Source: Streptomyces sp. B21-083
Lineage (GTDB): Bacteria; Actinomycetota; Actinomycetes; Streptomycetales; Streptomycetaceae
Length of the DNA stretch: 64,000 nucleotides
Assembly: GCF_036898825.1 (NCBI RefSeq)
Contig: NZ_JARUND010000001.1
Location: forward strand, 4,030,001 to 4,094,000
Direction: 5' to 3'
A program made the translations under genes and the position numbers. Below the pieces are notes generated by a model. That model saw only the letters and a list, made by a program, of their open reading frames with translations. It was not told where the DNA came from and made no database searches. Positions 45,753 through 54,957 of this stretch are shown in pieces (the first letter of the stretch is position 1; every line of letters begins with the position of its first letter).

Positions 45753-45869
45753 TGTCGTCACTCACGGACGGTATCGGGAACCATTCAGGAACCGGACATT
45801 TCGTAAATTGACCGGACGGGAAGCGGGTCCGAAGTTGCTGGGGCCCCGTTCCCGGAAAAGCATGGGGAG

Positions 45870-48800
45870 GTGAGCTATCTGCGCCTGCCCCACCTCAGCG
45901 GCGACCTGCTGTGCTTCGTCGCCGAGGACGACCTCTGGCTCGCCCGCCTCGACGGAGACAACGGAGACAACGGAGAAGAGGGGCCGGGGTCTCCCGGTAC
46001 CGACGGCCGGGCCTGGCGGCTCACCGTCGACCGTACGAAGGTCGGGCACCCGCGCTTCTCGCCCGACGGCCGGCACATCGCGTACACGAGCTGGCGCAGC
46101 CTCGTGCCCGAGATCCACCGGGTCCCGGTGGACGGCGGCCCCGCGCGGCGGCTCACCTACTGGGGCAGCGCCGACACCCAGGTCTGCGGCTGGTCCCCGG
46201 ACGGCGGCATCCTCGCCGTCGCCTCCCACGGCCAGCCCTTCTCCTACTTCACCTGGGCCTACAGCGTGCCGTCGGACGGCGGGCCCGGCGGACGGCTCCC
46301 CTGGGGCCCGGTCTCCGACATCCAGGTCGCGGACATCGCCGGAGAGCGCAAGACCCTCCTCCTCACCGGCACCCCGCCGCACGAACCGGCCGCCTGGAAG
46401 CGCTACCGGGGCGGTGCGACCGGCCGTCTCTGGCTGCACGGCGAGCGTCTGCTGCCCGACCTCGACGGCCACCTCCACTCCCCGATGTTCGTCGGCGACC
46501 GCATCGCCTTCCTCTCCGACCACGAGGGCATCGGGAACCTGTACTCGTGCGCGTACGACGGTTCCGGCCTGCGCCGCCACACCGACCACGACGCCTTCTA
46601 CGCCCGGCACGCCTCCAGCGACGGCACCCGCGTCGTGTACCAGTGCGCGGGCGACCTGTGGATCGTCGACGACCTCGCCGCCGACTCCCTCCCCCGCCTC
46701 CTCGACGTACGGCTCGGCGGACCGCGCGCCGGCCGTCGTACGTACCAGGTGCCCGCCGCGCAGCACGTCGACGGCATCTCGGTCGACGAGACGGGCCGCG
46801 CGAGCGCCGTCGTCGTACGCGGCAGCCTGTACTGGCTGACCCACCGCGACGGCCCGGCCCGGACGATCACGGACACCCCGGGGGTACGCGTCCGGCTGCC
46901 CGAGATGCTCGGCTCGGGCGGGCAGGTCGCCTACGTCACGGACGCGGAGGGCGAGGACGCGATCGAGATCGCCTACCTCCCGAGGGCCAGCGGGGAGCGG
47001 GAGCCGAGGCGGCTGGCGTCCGGCGGCCTTGGCCGGGTACTGGAACTGGTGTCCGACCCGGCGGGCGAACGCCTCGCCATCGCCGCCCACGACGGCCGCC
47101 TCCTCCTCATCGACGCGAGGGAGGAGCCGGACGGGGAGTCGAACGGGGAAGGGGGTGGGGAGTCGGACGGGGAGCTGACGGAGCTGATCTGCTCCCTCAA
47201 CGGCCCGGTCACGGATCTCGCCTTCTCCCCGGACGGCGCCTGGCTGACCTGGTCGCACCCGGGCATCGGCCGCTCCCTGCGCCAGATCAAGATGGCCCGG
47301 ATAAAGGATCGCCTGATCGTCGACGTGACCAACGGCCGCTTCGAGGACGAGAACCCGGTCTTCACGCGCGACGGCCGCTATCTCGCCTTCCTCTCCTGGC
47401 GCGGTTTCGACCCCGTGTACGACGTCCACACGGGCGACCTCTCCTTCCCGCTCGGCTGCCGCCCCTACCTCGTCCCCCTCTCCTCCGCCACGCCCTCCCC
47501 CTTCGCGCTGTCCCCCGACGGCAGGCCGGCCGCCGGTGGCCTGGACCCCGCCGAGGACGAGGGCGCCGACGGCACGGTGATCGTCGAGGTCGAGGGCCTG
47601 GAGAGCCGGGTGACGCCCTTCCCTGTCGCCGCCTCCAAGTACTCGGCGCTGTATCCGGTCGCGGGCGGCGGCCTGGTGTGGCTGCGCTGGCCGATCTCGG
47701 GCGCGCTGGGCGAGACGTTCGCGAACCCGGACGACACGAGCGGCCGGCCCACCCTCGAACACTTCAACCTCAGCAAGGGCAAGAAGTCCGAACTCGTCGA
47801 CCACCTCGACTGGTTCGCGGTGAGCGGCGACGCCTCGCGGCTGGTCGTGGTCGACGAGGACGAGCTGCGCGCGGTGCCGTCCACCGACCCGGGCGACGCC
47901 GACACGACCGTCTGGATCGATCTGCGCCGGGTCCTGCACGAGGTCGACCCCCCGGCGGAATGGCGCCAGGCGTACGAGGAGGCGGGCCGCCTGATCCGCG
48001 CCTACTTCTGGGAACCCCGGATGTGCGGCATCGACTGGGACGCGGTGCTCGCGCAGTACCGCCCGCTCGTCGAACGGGTCGCGTCCCCCGACGAGTTCGC
48101 GGATCTCCTGCGCGAGGTCCTGGGCGAGCTGGGCACGTCCCACGCGTACGTCACAGCCGCCCGCCGTAACGAGGGCCCACCCCACTACCAGCGCCGACAG
48201 GGCCTGCTGGGCGCCAACTTCGTGCGCAGGGAGGGCGGTTGGCTGCTGGACCGGATCCTCCCCGGCGACTCCTCCGACTCCAAGGCCCGCTCCCCGCTGG
48301 CCGGTTCGGGAATCCGGGAGGGCGCGCTGCTCACCCACGTGGACGGCCGCCCGGTGGACGCCGTGACGGGCCCCTTCCCGTTGCTCGCGGGAGCGGGCGG
48401 TACGACGGTGGAGCTGACGTTCACGGCGGCGGAGGGTGAGGGTCGGGCCAGGCGGGTCGCGGTGGTCCCCCTTGTCGACGAACGCCCGTTGCGCTACCAG
48501 GACTGGGTGGCCAAACGCCGGGAAGTGGTACGCGAGTTGAGCGACGGACGGTGCGGCTACCTGCACATCCCCGACATGGGCGGCTCGGGCTGGGCCCAGT
48601 TCAACCGCGACCTGCGCATGGAGGTGTCGAGGCCGGCCCTCATCGTCGACGTGCGCGGCAACGCGGGCGGCCACATCAGCGAACTGGTGGTGGAGAAGCT
48701 GACGCGCACGATCCTGGGCTGGGACCTGACACGCAACGCCCAGCCGGTCTCGTACGCCTCGAACGCCCCCCGGGGCCCGGTGGTCGCCCTCGCGGACGAG

Positions 48801-49175
48801 GCGACGTCCTCCGACGGCGACATGATCACGGCGGCCTTCAAGCTGCTGGAACTCGGCCCGGTGGTCGGCCAGCGGACCTGGGGCGGAGTGGTCGGCATGA
48901 CCGGCCGCCACCGCCTGGGCGACGGCACGGTGATCACGGTCCCGATGAACGCGGCCTGGTTCGACACCTACGGCTGGACGGTCGAGAACCAGGGCGTCGC
49001 CCCGGACCTGGAGGTCCTGCGCACCCCCCTGGACTGGGCAGAGGGCCGCCACGTCGAAACGGACGACGCCATCAAACTGGCCCTGGCCCTCCTGGAAACC
49101 CACCCCGCGGCAACCCCCCCGACCTACGACAAGGTCCCCAACAGAACCAGACCAAAACTCCCCCCACGTTCTTGA
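45870..49175 (+). CDS. Tricorn-like S41 protease
   Basis: A 1101-residue cytoplasmic peptidase of tricorn type. Residues 1-320 and 330-680 are two beta-propellers (SPDGRHIAYTSW, TRDGRYLAFLSW strands), then a PDZ-like domain (SGIREGALLTHVDGRPVDAVTG) and the S41 catalytic core. Active-site residues by position: H758 in GTSHAYV, the nucleophile S981-D982 in ATSSDGDM, and E1039 in WTVENQGVAPD. It degrades peptides released by the proteasome. GTG 45870 begins the family N-terminus MSYLRLPHLSGDLLCFVAEDD. Confidence 0.93.
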   Translation: MSYLRLPHLSGDLLCFVAEDDLWLARLDGDNGDNGEEGPGSPGTDGRAWRLTVDRTKVGHPRFSPDGRHIAYTSWRSLVPEIHRVPVDGGPARRLTYWGSADTQVCGWSPDGGILAVASHGQPFSYFTWAYSVPSDGGPGGRLPWGPVSDIQVADIAGERKTLLLTGTPPHEPAAWKRYRGGATGRLWLHGERLLPDLDGHLHSPMFVGDRIAFLSDHEGIGNLYSCAYDGSGLRRHTDHDAFYARHASSDGTRVVYQCAGDLWIVDDLAADSLPRLLDVRLGGPRAGRRTYQVPAAQHVDGISVDETGRASAVVVRGSLYWLTHRDGPARTITDTPGVRVRLPEMLGSGGQVAYVTDAEGEDAIEIAYLPRASGEREPRRLASGGLGRVLELVSDPAGERLAIAAHDGRLLLIDAREEPDGESNGEGGGESDGELTELICSLNGPVTDLAFSPDGAWLTWSHPGIGRSLRQIKMARIKDRLIVDVTNGRFEDENPVFTRDGRYLAFLSWRGFDPVYDVHTGDLSFPLGCRPYLVPLSSATPSPFALSPDGRPAAGGLDPAEDEGADGTVIVEVEGLESRVTPFPVAASKYSALYPVAGGGLVWLRWPISGALGETFANPDDTSGRPTLEHFNLSKGKKSELVDHLDWFAVSGDASRLVVVDEDELRAVPSTDPGDADTTVWIDLRRVLHEVDPPAEWRQAYEEAGRLIRAYFWEPRMCGIDWDAVLAQYRPLVERVASPDEFADLLREVLGELGTSHAYVTAARRNEGPPHYQRRQGLLGANFVRREGGWLLDRILPGDSSDSKARSPLAGSGIREGALLTHVDGRPVDAVTGPFPLLAGAGGTTVELTFTAAEGEGRARRVAVVPLVDERPLRYQDWVAKRREVVRELSDGRCGYLHIPDMGGSGWAQFNRDLRMEVSRPALIVDVRGNAGGHISELVVEKLTRTILGWDLTRNAQPVSYASNAPRGPVVALADEATSSDGDMITAAFKLLELGPVVGQRTWGGVVGMTGRHRLGDGTVITVPMNAAWFDTYGWTVENQGVAPDLEVLRTPLDWAEGRHVETDDAIKLALALLETHPAATPPTYDKVPNRTRPKLPPRS

Positions 49176-49318
49176 CCAACAGCAGGGGCCAAGTTGTTCC
49201 TGACCAGACGCGCGCCCAGGTTCTTCTTTGACCAGACGCGCGCCAGTTGGTTCTCGACCAGACGCGCGCCAAGTTGTTCTTGAACAAGCGCGGGCCAAGT
49301 TCTCGACGGGCGCCCAGG
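49174..49318. repeat. Imperfect tandem repeat, 23-28 base units
   Basis: Immediately behind the Tricorn stop codon six decaying copies of GACCAGACGCGCGCCAAGTTGTTCTT follow at 49174, 49202, 49230, 49256, 49282 and 49305. The middle three share GACCAGACGCGCGCC exactly. The region is not coding on a recognisable frame. Confidence 0.8.
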
Positions 49319-49326
49319 TCACCTAC

Positions 49327-49371
49327 CCAGGGGCGCGGGGAACTGCGCGACAAGCCCCCACCGGCCCCGCA
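49327..49371. repeat. Dispersed Streptomyces intergenic repeat (short copy)
   Basis: CCAGGGGCGCGGGGAACTGCGCGACAAGCCCCCACCGGCCCCGCA is a well-known recurrent intergenic sequence in Streptomyces and is related to the copy at 23474-23580. Confidence 0.65.
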
Positions 49372-49412
49372 CCCGAAAACACACCCGAAAACGCACGCAA
49401 AACAAAAACGCA

Positions 49413-49441
49413 GGGTGCCCTCACAGAAACCGAGGGCACCC
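49413..49441 (-). terminator. Rho-independent terminator
   Basis: GGGTGCCCTC / GAGGGCACCC (10-bp stem, nine-base loop) preceded on the plus strand by AAAACAAAAAC, giving a T-rich tail on the minus strand. It terminates the small gene ending at 49465. Confidence 0.8.
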
Positions 49442-49464
49442 CACGCAACCGCACTCAAGCAGGA

Positions 49465-49698
49465 CTACGACTCGTAGTCCTGGTTCATACGGTCCTCTTC
49501 GTCCCGCATCGCCCGCTCCGTCTCCTCATCACGAGGACGCCCCCGCTCCGGAGTCTCGCCCTGCCGGCGCTGCCCCTCCTGCCCCGGCTGACCCGGCTGA
49601 CGCTGGCCCTGCTGGCCTTGCTGACCCTTCCGGGCCTGCTGCTCCATCTTCTCCTTGGCCTGGCGGGCCTTGTCCTGCATCTCGTCCTTCATGCCCAT
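49465..49698 (-). CDS. Small Gln/Arg/Glu-rich hydrophilic protein
   Basis: A 77-residue product (MGMKDEMQDKARQAKEKMEQQARKGQQGQQ...) with an amphipathic Lys/Glu/Gln helix and a low-complexity Gln-Gly-Arg-Pro centre, ending EEDRMNQDYES. No cysteine or catalytic motif; composition like small stress or hydrophilin proteins such as CsbD. ATG 49698 has GGGAG upstream. It has its own terminator. Confidence 0.65.
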   Translation of the reverse strand: MGMKDEMQDKARQAKEKMEQQARKGQQGQQGQRQPGQPGQEGQRRQGETPERGRPRDEETERAMRDEEDRMNQDYES

Positions 49699-49786
49699 GT
49701 GGGTTCACTCCCGTAATTGGGTGAGGGGATGGGGGCTCGACCACATTTACACGCCCAGACAAAGCGCGCATTTCGATCAGTAACGT

Positions 49787-50695
49787 TCAGTCACCGACCC
49801 CGTCCGACCCCCGCCCGACCACCACCCCCCGAGCCTCCTCGTCCGCCGCCCCACCCGCGCCCACCAGCCCGGTACCCATCCCCTGCAACCGCCCGGAGAA
49901 CCGCCCGACCTCCCGCTGCCCCACCGCACCGATCAGCCCCGGCAGATACCCCCGTACGCCCTGCATCCCGCGCAGCCACCACTGCCCGTACACATGGCTG
50001 GACCGTCGTTCGATCCCCGCCACGAGCCGGTCGACGGCCGGCCCCAGCGGATACGTCTTGCCGGCCGGCCACGGCAGCCGTTGCCGCAACTCCCGCATGA
50101 CGTCGTCCTGGTCGGCCCCGCGCACCATGTCGGTGTCGGTCCAGGACAGATACGCGACCCCCACCCCGACGCCCTTGTACCCGACCTCGGCGCGCAGACA
50201 GTGCGCGTACGCCTCGACGCCCGACTTGGACGCGCAGTACGCGGACATCATCGGCGCCGGCGTCATGGCGGCCAGGGACGCGATCTGCAGGAGATACCCG
50301 CGGCTCTCGGTCAGCACCGGCAGGAACGCCCGGCCCGTGACCGCCGACCCGATCAGATTGACCTCGATGACCCGCCGCCACGACTCCGGATCGGAGTCGA
50401 CGAAGGGCCCGCCGCTCGCGACCCCGGCGTTGGCGACGACGATGTCGACCTTCCCGAACCGTTCCTTGACCTCCGCCGCCACCCGGGACATCGCCTCGTG
50501 ATCGGTGACGTCGGCGTACCAGTACGCGCTGTCGGTGTGCAGCCGGCCGGCCACCTCCTTGAGCACCTCGGCCTCCAGCCCGACCAGCGCGACCCTGGCC
50601 CCGCGAGCGGAGAGCTTGCGCGCGAGCAGCTCACCGACCCCCCGAGCGGCCCCCGTGACGACAGCGACCTGCCCATCCAGACTGACCTTGCTCAT
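49787..50695 (-). CDS. Short-chain dehydrogenase/reductase
   Basis: A 302-residue classical SDR: cofactor motif TGAARGVGE (15-23), NAG in VVANAGVASGG, catalytic Ser in QIASLAAMTP and Tyr-x-x-x-Lys in SAYCASKSGVEAYA. The start ATG 50695 overlaps the hydrolase stop (ATGA). Third gene of an operon with a hydrolase and a flavin monooxygenase; the C-terminal 50 residues are a longer basic tail than usual. Confidence 0.88.
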   Translation of the reverse strand: MSKVSLDGQVAVVTGAARGVGELLARKLSARGARVALVGLEAEVLKEVAGRLHTDSAYWYADVTDHEAMSRVAAEVKERFGKVDIVVANAGVASGGPFVDSDPESWRRVIEVNLIGSAVTGRAFLPVLTESRGYLLQIASLAAMTPAPMMSAYCASKSGVEAYAHCLRAEVGYKGVGVGVAYLSWTDTDMVRGADQDDVMRELRQRLPWPAGKTYPLGPAVDRLVAGIERRSSHVYGQWWLRGMQGVRGYLPGLIGAVGQREVGRFSGRLQGMGTGLVGAGGAADEEARGVVVGRGSDGVGD

Positions 50696-51687
50696 GCGCT
50701 CTCCTCCATACGTACACTGCTGTCGGCCTGCGCGCTCTCCGCGCCGTGCGTGCCGGGTGTGCCCAACCGCCCGTACAGCGCCACGAGTTCACGGATCACC
50801 CCGGTCACCGCCCCCGGCGCCTCCACCGGCGTCATGTGCCCGAGCCCGGGCAGCTCGGTCACGCTGTGACACCGGGGCAGCACGGCGGCCAGCGCCCGCG
50901 CGTGAACGGGCGGGGTGAGCCGGTCGGCCGTACCCACGACGACTGCGGTCGGCACGGTCAACTCACTTACCTGAGCGTCGAGTTGCACCCCGTCCAGCAC
51001 CCGCGCCCAGGCGTACCGCACCCTGCGCGGACACGCGTGCACGATCCGGGCGCACGCCTCGACCATGGCGGGCGTCGAACCGGCGCCCATCGTCGCGTAC
51101 TTGAGGACGCGCTTGGAGACCGGCGTGACCGGCCCCATCGGGGCGCGTGAGCTGAGGCTCCGCCGGGTGAGCCAGGTGCGCAGCCGCCCGGCACGCATCG
51201 GCAGGACCAGCGACTCGGCGACAAGCCGCGAACTGCCGGTGCTGCACAGCAGTACGGCCGCCGTGTGCTCCCGGAACCCCGGCCGCGCGGACGCGGCCAG
51301 CACCGTCATCCCGCCCATGGAATGGCCCACGACGACGGCCTTCTCACCGGGCGCCAGGGTCGCCGCGAGGACGGCTTCCAGGTCGTCGGCGAGGAGGTCG
51401 GTACCGCAGACGGGGCTCGCCGGGCTGCGTCCGTGGCCGCGCTGGTCGTAGGCGACGACCCGGTGATCGGGGGCGAGTTCGCGGATCTGGGCGGCCCAGA
51501 AGGCGGTGGAGCAGGTCCAGCCGTGCGCGAGGACGACCACGGGCCCGTCGGCCACGCCGTGCACCTCGACATGCAGCCGGGCCCCGTCGGCGGAGACGGC
51601 GGTCAGCTCACGGGAGGGGACGGTCGGGGTGTACGGACCGTCCGTCACGGACGACGGCGGTCGCCCGGACCGCGTCAGGCGGCTCAC
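50692..51687 (-). CDS. Alpha/beta-fold hydrolase
   Basis: A 331-residue hydrolase with oxyanion region LAHGWTCSTAFW, nucleophile elbow VVGHSMGGMTVL (Ser), catalytic Asp in VVVGTADRLTPP and His in LPGLGHMTPVEAP. Esterase or lipase-like; in this context it may open a lactone or ester made by the monooxygenase encoded upstream. GTG 51687 overlaps the monooxygenase stop. Confidence 0.88.
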   Translation of the reverse strand: MSRLTRSGRPPSSVTDGPYTPTVPSRELTAVSADGARLHVEVHGVADGPVVVLAHGWTCSTAFWAAQIRELAPDHRVVAYDQRGHGRSPASPVCGTDLLADDLEAVLAATLAPGEKAVVVGHSMGGMTVLAASARPGFREHTAAVLLCSTGSSRLVAESLVLPMRAGRLRTWLTRRSLSSRAPMGPVTPVSKRVLKYATMGAGSTPAMVEACARIVHACPRRVRYAWARVLDGVQLDAQVSELTVPTAVVVGTADRLTPPVHARALAAVLPRCHSVTELPGLGHMTPVEAPGAVTGVIRELVALYGRLGTPGTHGAESAQADSSVRMEESA

Positions 51688-53237
51688 GCGCCCACCTCCA
51701 CAGCGGAGTTGGCGTCCTCGGTGCCGTTTCCGGAACCGCCGGTCGCCCGCAGGACCTCGTACTCGGCGAGATCCACCCGCCGGGTCGCCCGCCGGAACTC
51801 GGACGTCGTACCGGGCCAGATGGTGGTGTTGCGCCCGTTCGCGTCGAGGTACCAGCTGCTGCACCCACCCGTGCTCCACACCGTGCGCCGCAGCCGCTCC
51901 TGGACCCGGTGGTTCCAGGCGTCGACGGCGGCGGGCCGGGCATCAAGGGCCACCCGGCCCCCGAGAACGTCCAACTGCCGTACGTAGTCGGCCATATAGC
52001 TCAACTGCGACTCGATCATGAGGATCATGGAGGAGTTCCCGAGGCCGGTGTTGGGCCCGATGATCGTCATCCAGTTGGGGAATCCGGCGGCGGAGGCACC
52101 GCGCAGTGCCCGCATCCCGCTCTCCGCCCAGGCCTCGGCGAGCGTCCGCCCGTCGGCCCCGACGACCCGGTCCGCGATGGGCATGTCGGTGACGTGGAAC
52201 CCCGTACCGAAGACGATGGCGTCGACCTCGGCGGTACTGCCGTCTGCGGCGACGACGGTGGAACCCCGCACCTCGCTCAACCCGCTGGCCACGACATCCA
52301 CGTTGGGCCTGGTGAGCGCCGGATAGTACGCGCTCGACAGCAGGATGCGCTTGCAGCCGATGCGGTAGTCGGGGGTGAGTTTGGCGCGCAGGGCCGGATC
52401 CTTGACCGCGCGGTGCATGTTGCGCTTGGCCAGCGCCTCCACGGCCCCGAGCTCACCCGGATGCTTGGTGAACGCCTGGACCTGCAACTCCCTTACGCCC
52501 CAGGAGAGTCCGCGCCGCAACCGGGTGGTGAAGGGCAGCGCGCGGTGCACGGCCCGCTCGGCGCCGCCGATGGCCCGGTCGATGCGGGGCATCACCCAGG
52601 GCGGGGTGCGCTGGAAGAGGGTGAGGCGGGAGACGTCCGGCTGGATGGCGGGCACGATCTGGATGGCGGAGGCGCCGGTCCCGACCATCGCGACCCGCTT
52701 GCCGCGCAGGTCGTAGTCGTGGTCCCAGCGGGCGGAGTGGAAGACCTTGCCGGGGAAGGTGTCGAGCCCCCGGACGTCCGGCACCCTGGGGTCGGAGAGC
52801 GGCCCGGTGGCGGAGACGACGAGATCGGCGAGCAGGGTCCCGCTACTGGTCTCGATGACCCACGCCAACCGGCGCGCGTCCCAAGTCATCGTCTTCACCT
52901 CGGAGTTGAGGCGGAGATGGGGCCGCAGCCCGAAGACGTCGGTGACGTGCTCCAGATAGGCGCGGATGTGCTCCTGCCCGGAGAAGGCGCGCGGCCAGTC
53001 GGGATTGGGCGCGAAGGAGAACGAGTACAGGTGGGACGGCACGTCACAGGCGCAGCCCGGATAGCTGTTGTCGCGCCAGGTCCCGCCGACGCTGCCGGCC
53101 CGCTCCAGCACGACGAAGTCGGTGATCCCCTCGCGGCGCAGCCGCACGGCGGCCCCGAGCCCCCCGAACCCGGACCCGATCACCGCGACCCGCACATGTT
53201 CGTGTTCGGCTTCCTGTTCGGCTTCCTGTTCGGCCAT
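51684..53237 (-). CDS. Flavin-containing Baeyer-Villiger-type monooxygenase
   Basis: A 517-residue FAD/NADPH monooxygenase. FAD-binding VAVIGSGFGGLGAA (18-31), the Baeyer-Villiger fingerprint F-x-G-x-x-x-H-x-x-x-W at F161-W171 (FPGKVFHSARW), and the NADPH Rossmann motif VGTGASAIQIVP. The product of ketone oxidation would be an ester or lactone, matching the hydrolase and SDR genes downstream, with which it is translationally coupled. The N-terminus carries a short repeat EQEAEQEAEHEH encoded by 12-base tandem repeats. Confidence 0.9.
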   Translation of the reverse strand: MAEQEAEQEAEHEHVRVAVIGSGFGGLGAAVRLRREGITDFVVLERAGSVGGTWRDNSYPGCACDVPSHLYSFSFAPNPDWPRAFSGQEHIRAYLEHVTDVFGLRPHLRLNSEVKTMTWDARRLAWVIETSSGTLLADLVVSATGPLSDPRVPDVRGLDTFPGKVFHSARWDHDYDLRGKRVAMVGTGASAIQIVPAIQPDVSRLTLFQRTPPWVMPRIDRAIGGAERAVHRALPFTTRLRRGLSWGVRELQVQAFTKHPGELGAVEALAKRNMHRAVKDPALRAKLTPDYRIGCKRILLSSAYYPALTRPNVDVVASGLSEVRGSTVVAADGSTAEVDAIVFGTGFHVTDMPIADRVVGADGRTLAEAWAESGMRALRGASAAGFPNWMTIIGPNTGLGNSSMILMIESQLSYMADYVRQLDVLGGRVALDARPAAVDAWNHRVQERLRRTVWSTGGCSSWYLDANGRNTTIWPGTTSEFRRATRRVDLAEYEVLRATGGSGNGTEDANSAVEVGA

Positions 53238-53388
53238 GCCGATGCCCTTCCCTGCGCGACCGCGCCAGTGAACACTGGCGCAATGGGGAGAGTAGAGGAG
53301 GTCCGTACCGATGGGTAGGGTCCGGAAGGGGGGCGTTTACATCAGCGGCTCCGCCGCGGGTACCGGCGGTACGACTTAAGGTTCCGAC

Positions 53389-54066
53389 GTGGCAGACGCA
53401 GACACAGAGAACGCCGAACGGCCCGGCTCCGGGACGGAGTACCGGATGGAAGAGCTGGCCCGGCTGGCCGGCATCACCGTCCGCACTCTGCGCTTCTATC
53501 GCGAACGCAAACTGATCCCGCCACCCCGCCGCGAGGGCCGCATCGCCTGGTACGACGACCACCATCTGGCCCGGCTGCGCACGATCTCGGCGCTACTGGA
53601 ACGCGGGCACACCCTCAACGGCATCGCGGAACTGGCCGAGGCCTTCGACCACGGCCGCGACGTCGCCGACCTGCTCGGCCTCGGCGCCCCCACCGAGGAG
53701 ACCCCGGTCCGCCTCACCCCCGAGGATCTCGCCGACCGCTTCGGCCCGGACGCCACCCCCGAGAACTTCGCGGCCTCGATGGACCTCGGCTACCTGGGCA
53801 CCGACGGCGAGCAAATCGTCCACATCAGCCGCAGCCTCCTGGACGCGTCGTCGGCGCTGGTCCAGGAGGGCATCCCGCTGTCAGCCGTCCTGGCGGCGGG
53901 CAAACGGGTACGCGAACACGCGGACGCCCTGGCCGAGATCTTCACGAACGTGATCCTCACCCACGCCACGGACCCGGACCCGGCCCGCCTGCGCCCGCTG
54001 GCGCAACGGGTGGTGGAGGCGGAACTGTCACTGGCGCTGGACCGCCGAATGCGCCAGAACCCGTGA
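53389..54066 (+). CDS. MerR-family regulator
   Basis: A 225-residue regulator with the MerR HTH at residues 18-60 (YRMEELARLAGITVRTLRFYRERKLIPPPRREGRIAWYDDHHLARL) and a dimerisation helix, followed by a 130-residue C-terminal effector domain without the Cys of metal sensors, so an organic ligand is likelier. It is divergent from the monooxygenase operon across a 151-base gap and probably controls it. GTG 53389 start. Confidence 0.9.
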   Translation: MADADTENAERPGSGTEYRMEELARLAGITVRTLRFYRERKLIPPPRREGRIAWYDDHHLARLRTISALLERGHTLNGIAELAEAFDHGRDVADLLGLGAPTEETPVRLTPEDLADRFGPDATPENFAASMDLGYLGTDGEQIVHISRSLLDASSALVQEGIPLSAVLAAGKRVREHADALAEIFTNVILTHATDPDPARLRPLAQRVVEAELSLALDRRMRQNP

Positions 54067-54085
54067 CCGTGGCGACTCCGGCAGC

Positions 54086-54889
54086 TCAGAGGTCGTAGAC
54101 GACCGTGACGGGCGCATGGTCCGACCAGCGCTCGGCGTGCGTCGCCGCGCGCTCGACGTACCCCTTGACCGCCTTGGCGGCGAGCCCCGGCGTCGAGATC
54201 TCGTAGTCGATGCGCCAACCTGAATCGCTGTCGAAGGCCCGCCCCCGATACGACCACCACGAGTACGGCCCCTCGACGTCCGGATGCAGGGCCCGCACGA
54301 CGTCCACGAACCCGCCGTCCCCCTCGTCGAGCACCCGTCCGAGCCACTCCCGCTCCTCCGGCAGGAACCCGGAGCTCTTCTGGTTGGCGCGCCAGTTCTT
54401 GAGGTCGGCCCGCTGGTGGGCGATGTTCCAGTCGCCGCAGACGACGACCTCGCGCCCATCGGCGGAGGCCCGCTCGCGCAGGTCCTTCAGGTAGGCGAGG
54501 AATTCGCCCATGAAGCGGATCTTCTCGTCCTGGCGTTCGGTGCCGACCTCACCGGAGGGCAGATACAGGCTGGCGACGGTGACACCGGGCAGATCGGCCT
54601 CGACATACCGCCCACTGCCGTCGAACTCCTCCGACCCGAAGCCGACCTGGACGCGGTCGGGCTCGCGGCGGCTGTAGAGGGAGACACCGGCGCGGCCCTT
54701 GGCGGCGGCCGGTGCATGCGTGACGTACCAGCCCTCGGGCGCGCGGACCTCGTCCGGCAGCTGCTGCGGTTCGGCGCGCACCTCCTGGAGGCACAGCACG
54801 TCGGCGGAGGTTCCGGCCAGCCACTCCACGAAGCCCTTTTTCGCGGCGGCCCGGAGTCCGTTCACATTCACACTGGTCACAGTCAGCAC
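54086..54889 (-). CDS. xth: Exodeoxyribonuclease III
   Basis: A 267-residue AP endonuclease/exonuclease of the EEP fold. Motifs: TSVNVNGLRAA, CLQEVRAE (metal Glu), YVEADLPG, VVCGDWNIAHQRADL (catalytic Asp/Asn), and the terminal SDHAPVTVVYDL (His). Base-excision repair. Convergent with the MerR gene, 19 bases apart. GTG 54889 start. Confidence 0.95.
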   Translation of the reverse strand: MLTVTSVNVNGLRAAAKKGFVEWLAGTSADVLCLQEVRAEPQQLPDEVRAPEGWYVTHAPAAAKGRAGVSLYSRREPDRVQVGFGSEEFDGSGRYVEADLPGVTVASLYLPSGEVGTERQDEKIRFMGEFLAYLKDLRERASADGREVVVCGDWNIAHQRADLKNWRANQKSSGFLPEEREWLGRVLDEGDGGFVDVVRALHPDVEGPYSWWSYRGRAFDSDSGWRIDYEISTPGLAAKAVKGYVERAATHAERWSDHAPVTVVYDL

Positions 54890-54957
54890 GCGGGCACGAT
54901 ACCCGGAGACGGAAAACCCCTGGCGACCGCGACATGCATAGATGTACCGTATCCAGC

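Noticed and set aside
45762..49322. Open frame of 1186 codons antisense to the Tricorn-like gene
   Set aside because: It is the mirror frame of a high-GC gene, Arg/Val/Gly/Asp-rich without motifs; the plus strand carries all catalytic and propeller motifs.
49787..54066. Monooxygenase-hydrolase-SDR genes as part of a natural-product cluster
   Set aside because: No synthase, carrier protein or other assembly gene is nearby; the flanks are housekeeping genes, so a small catabolic operon is more likely.
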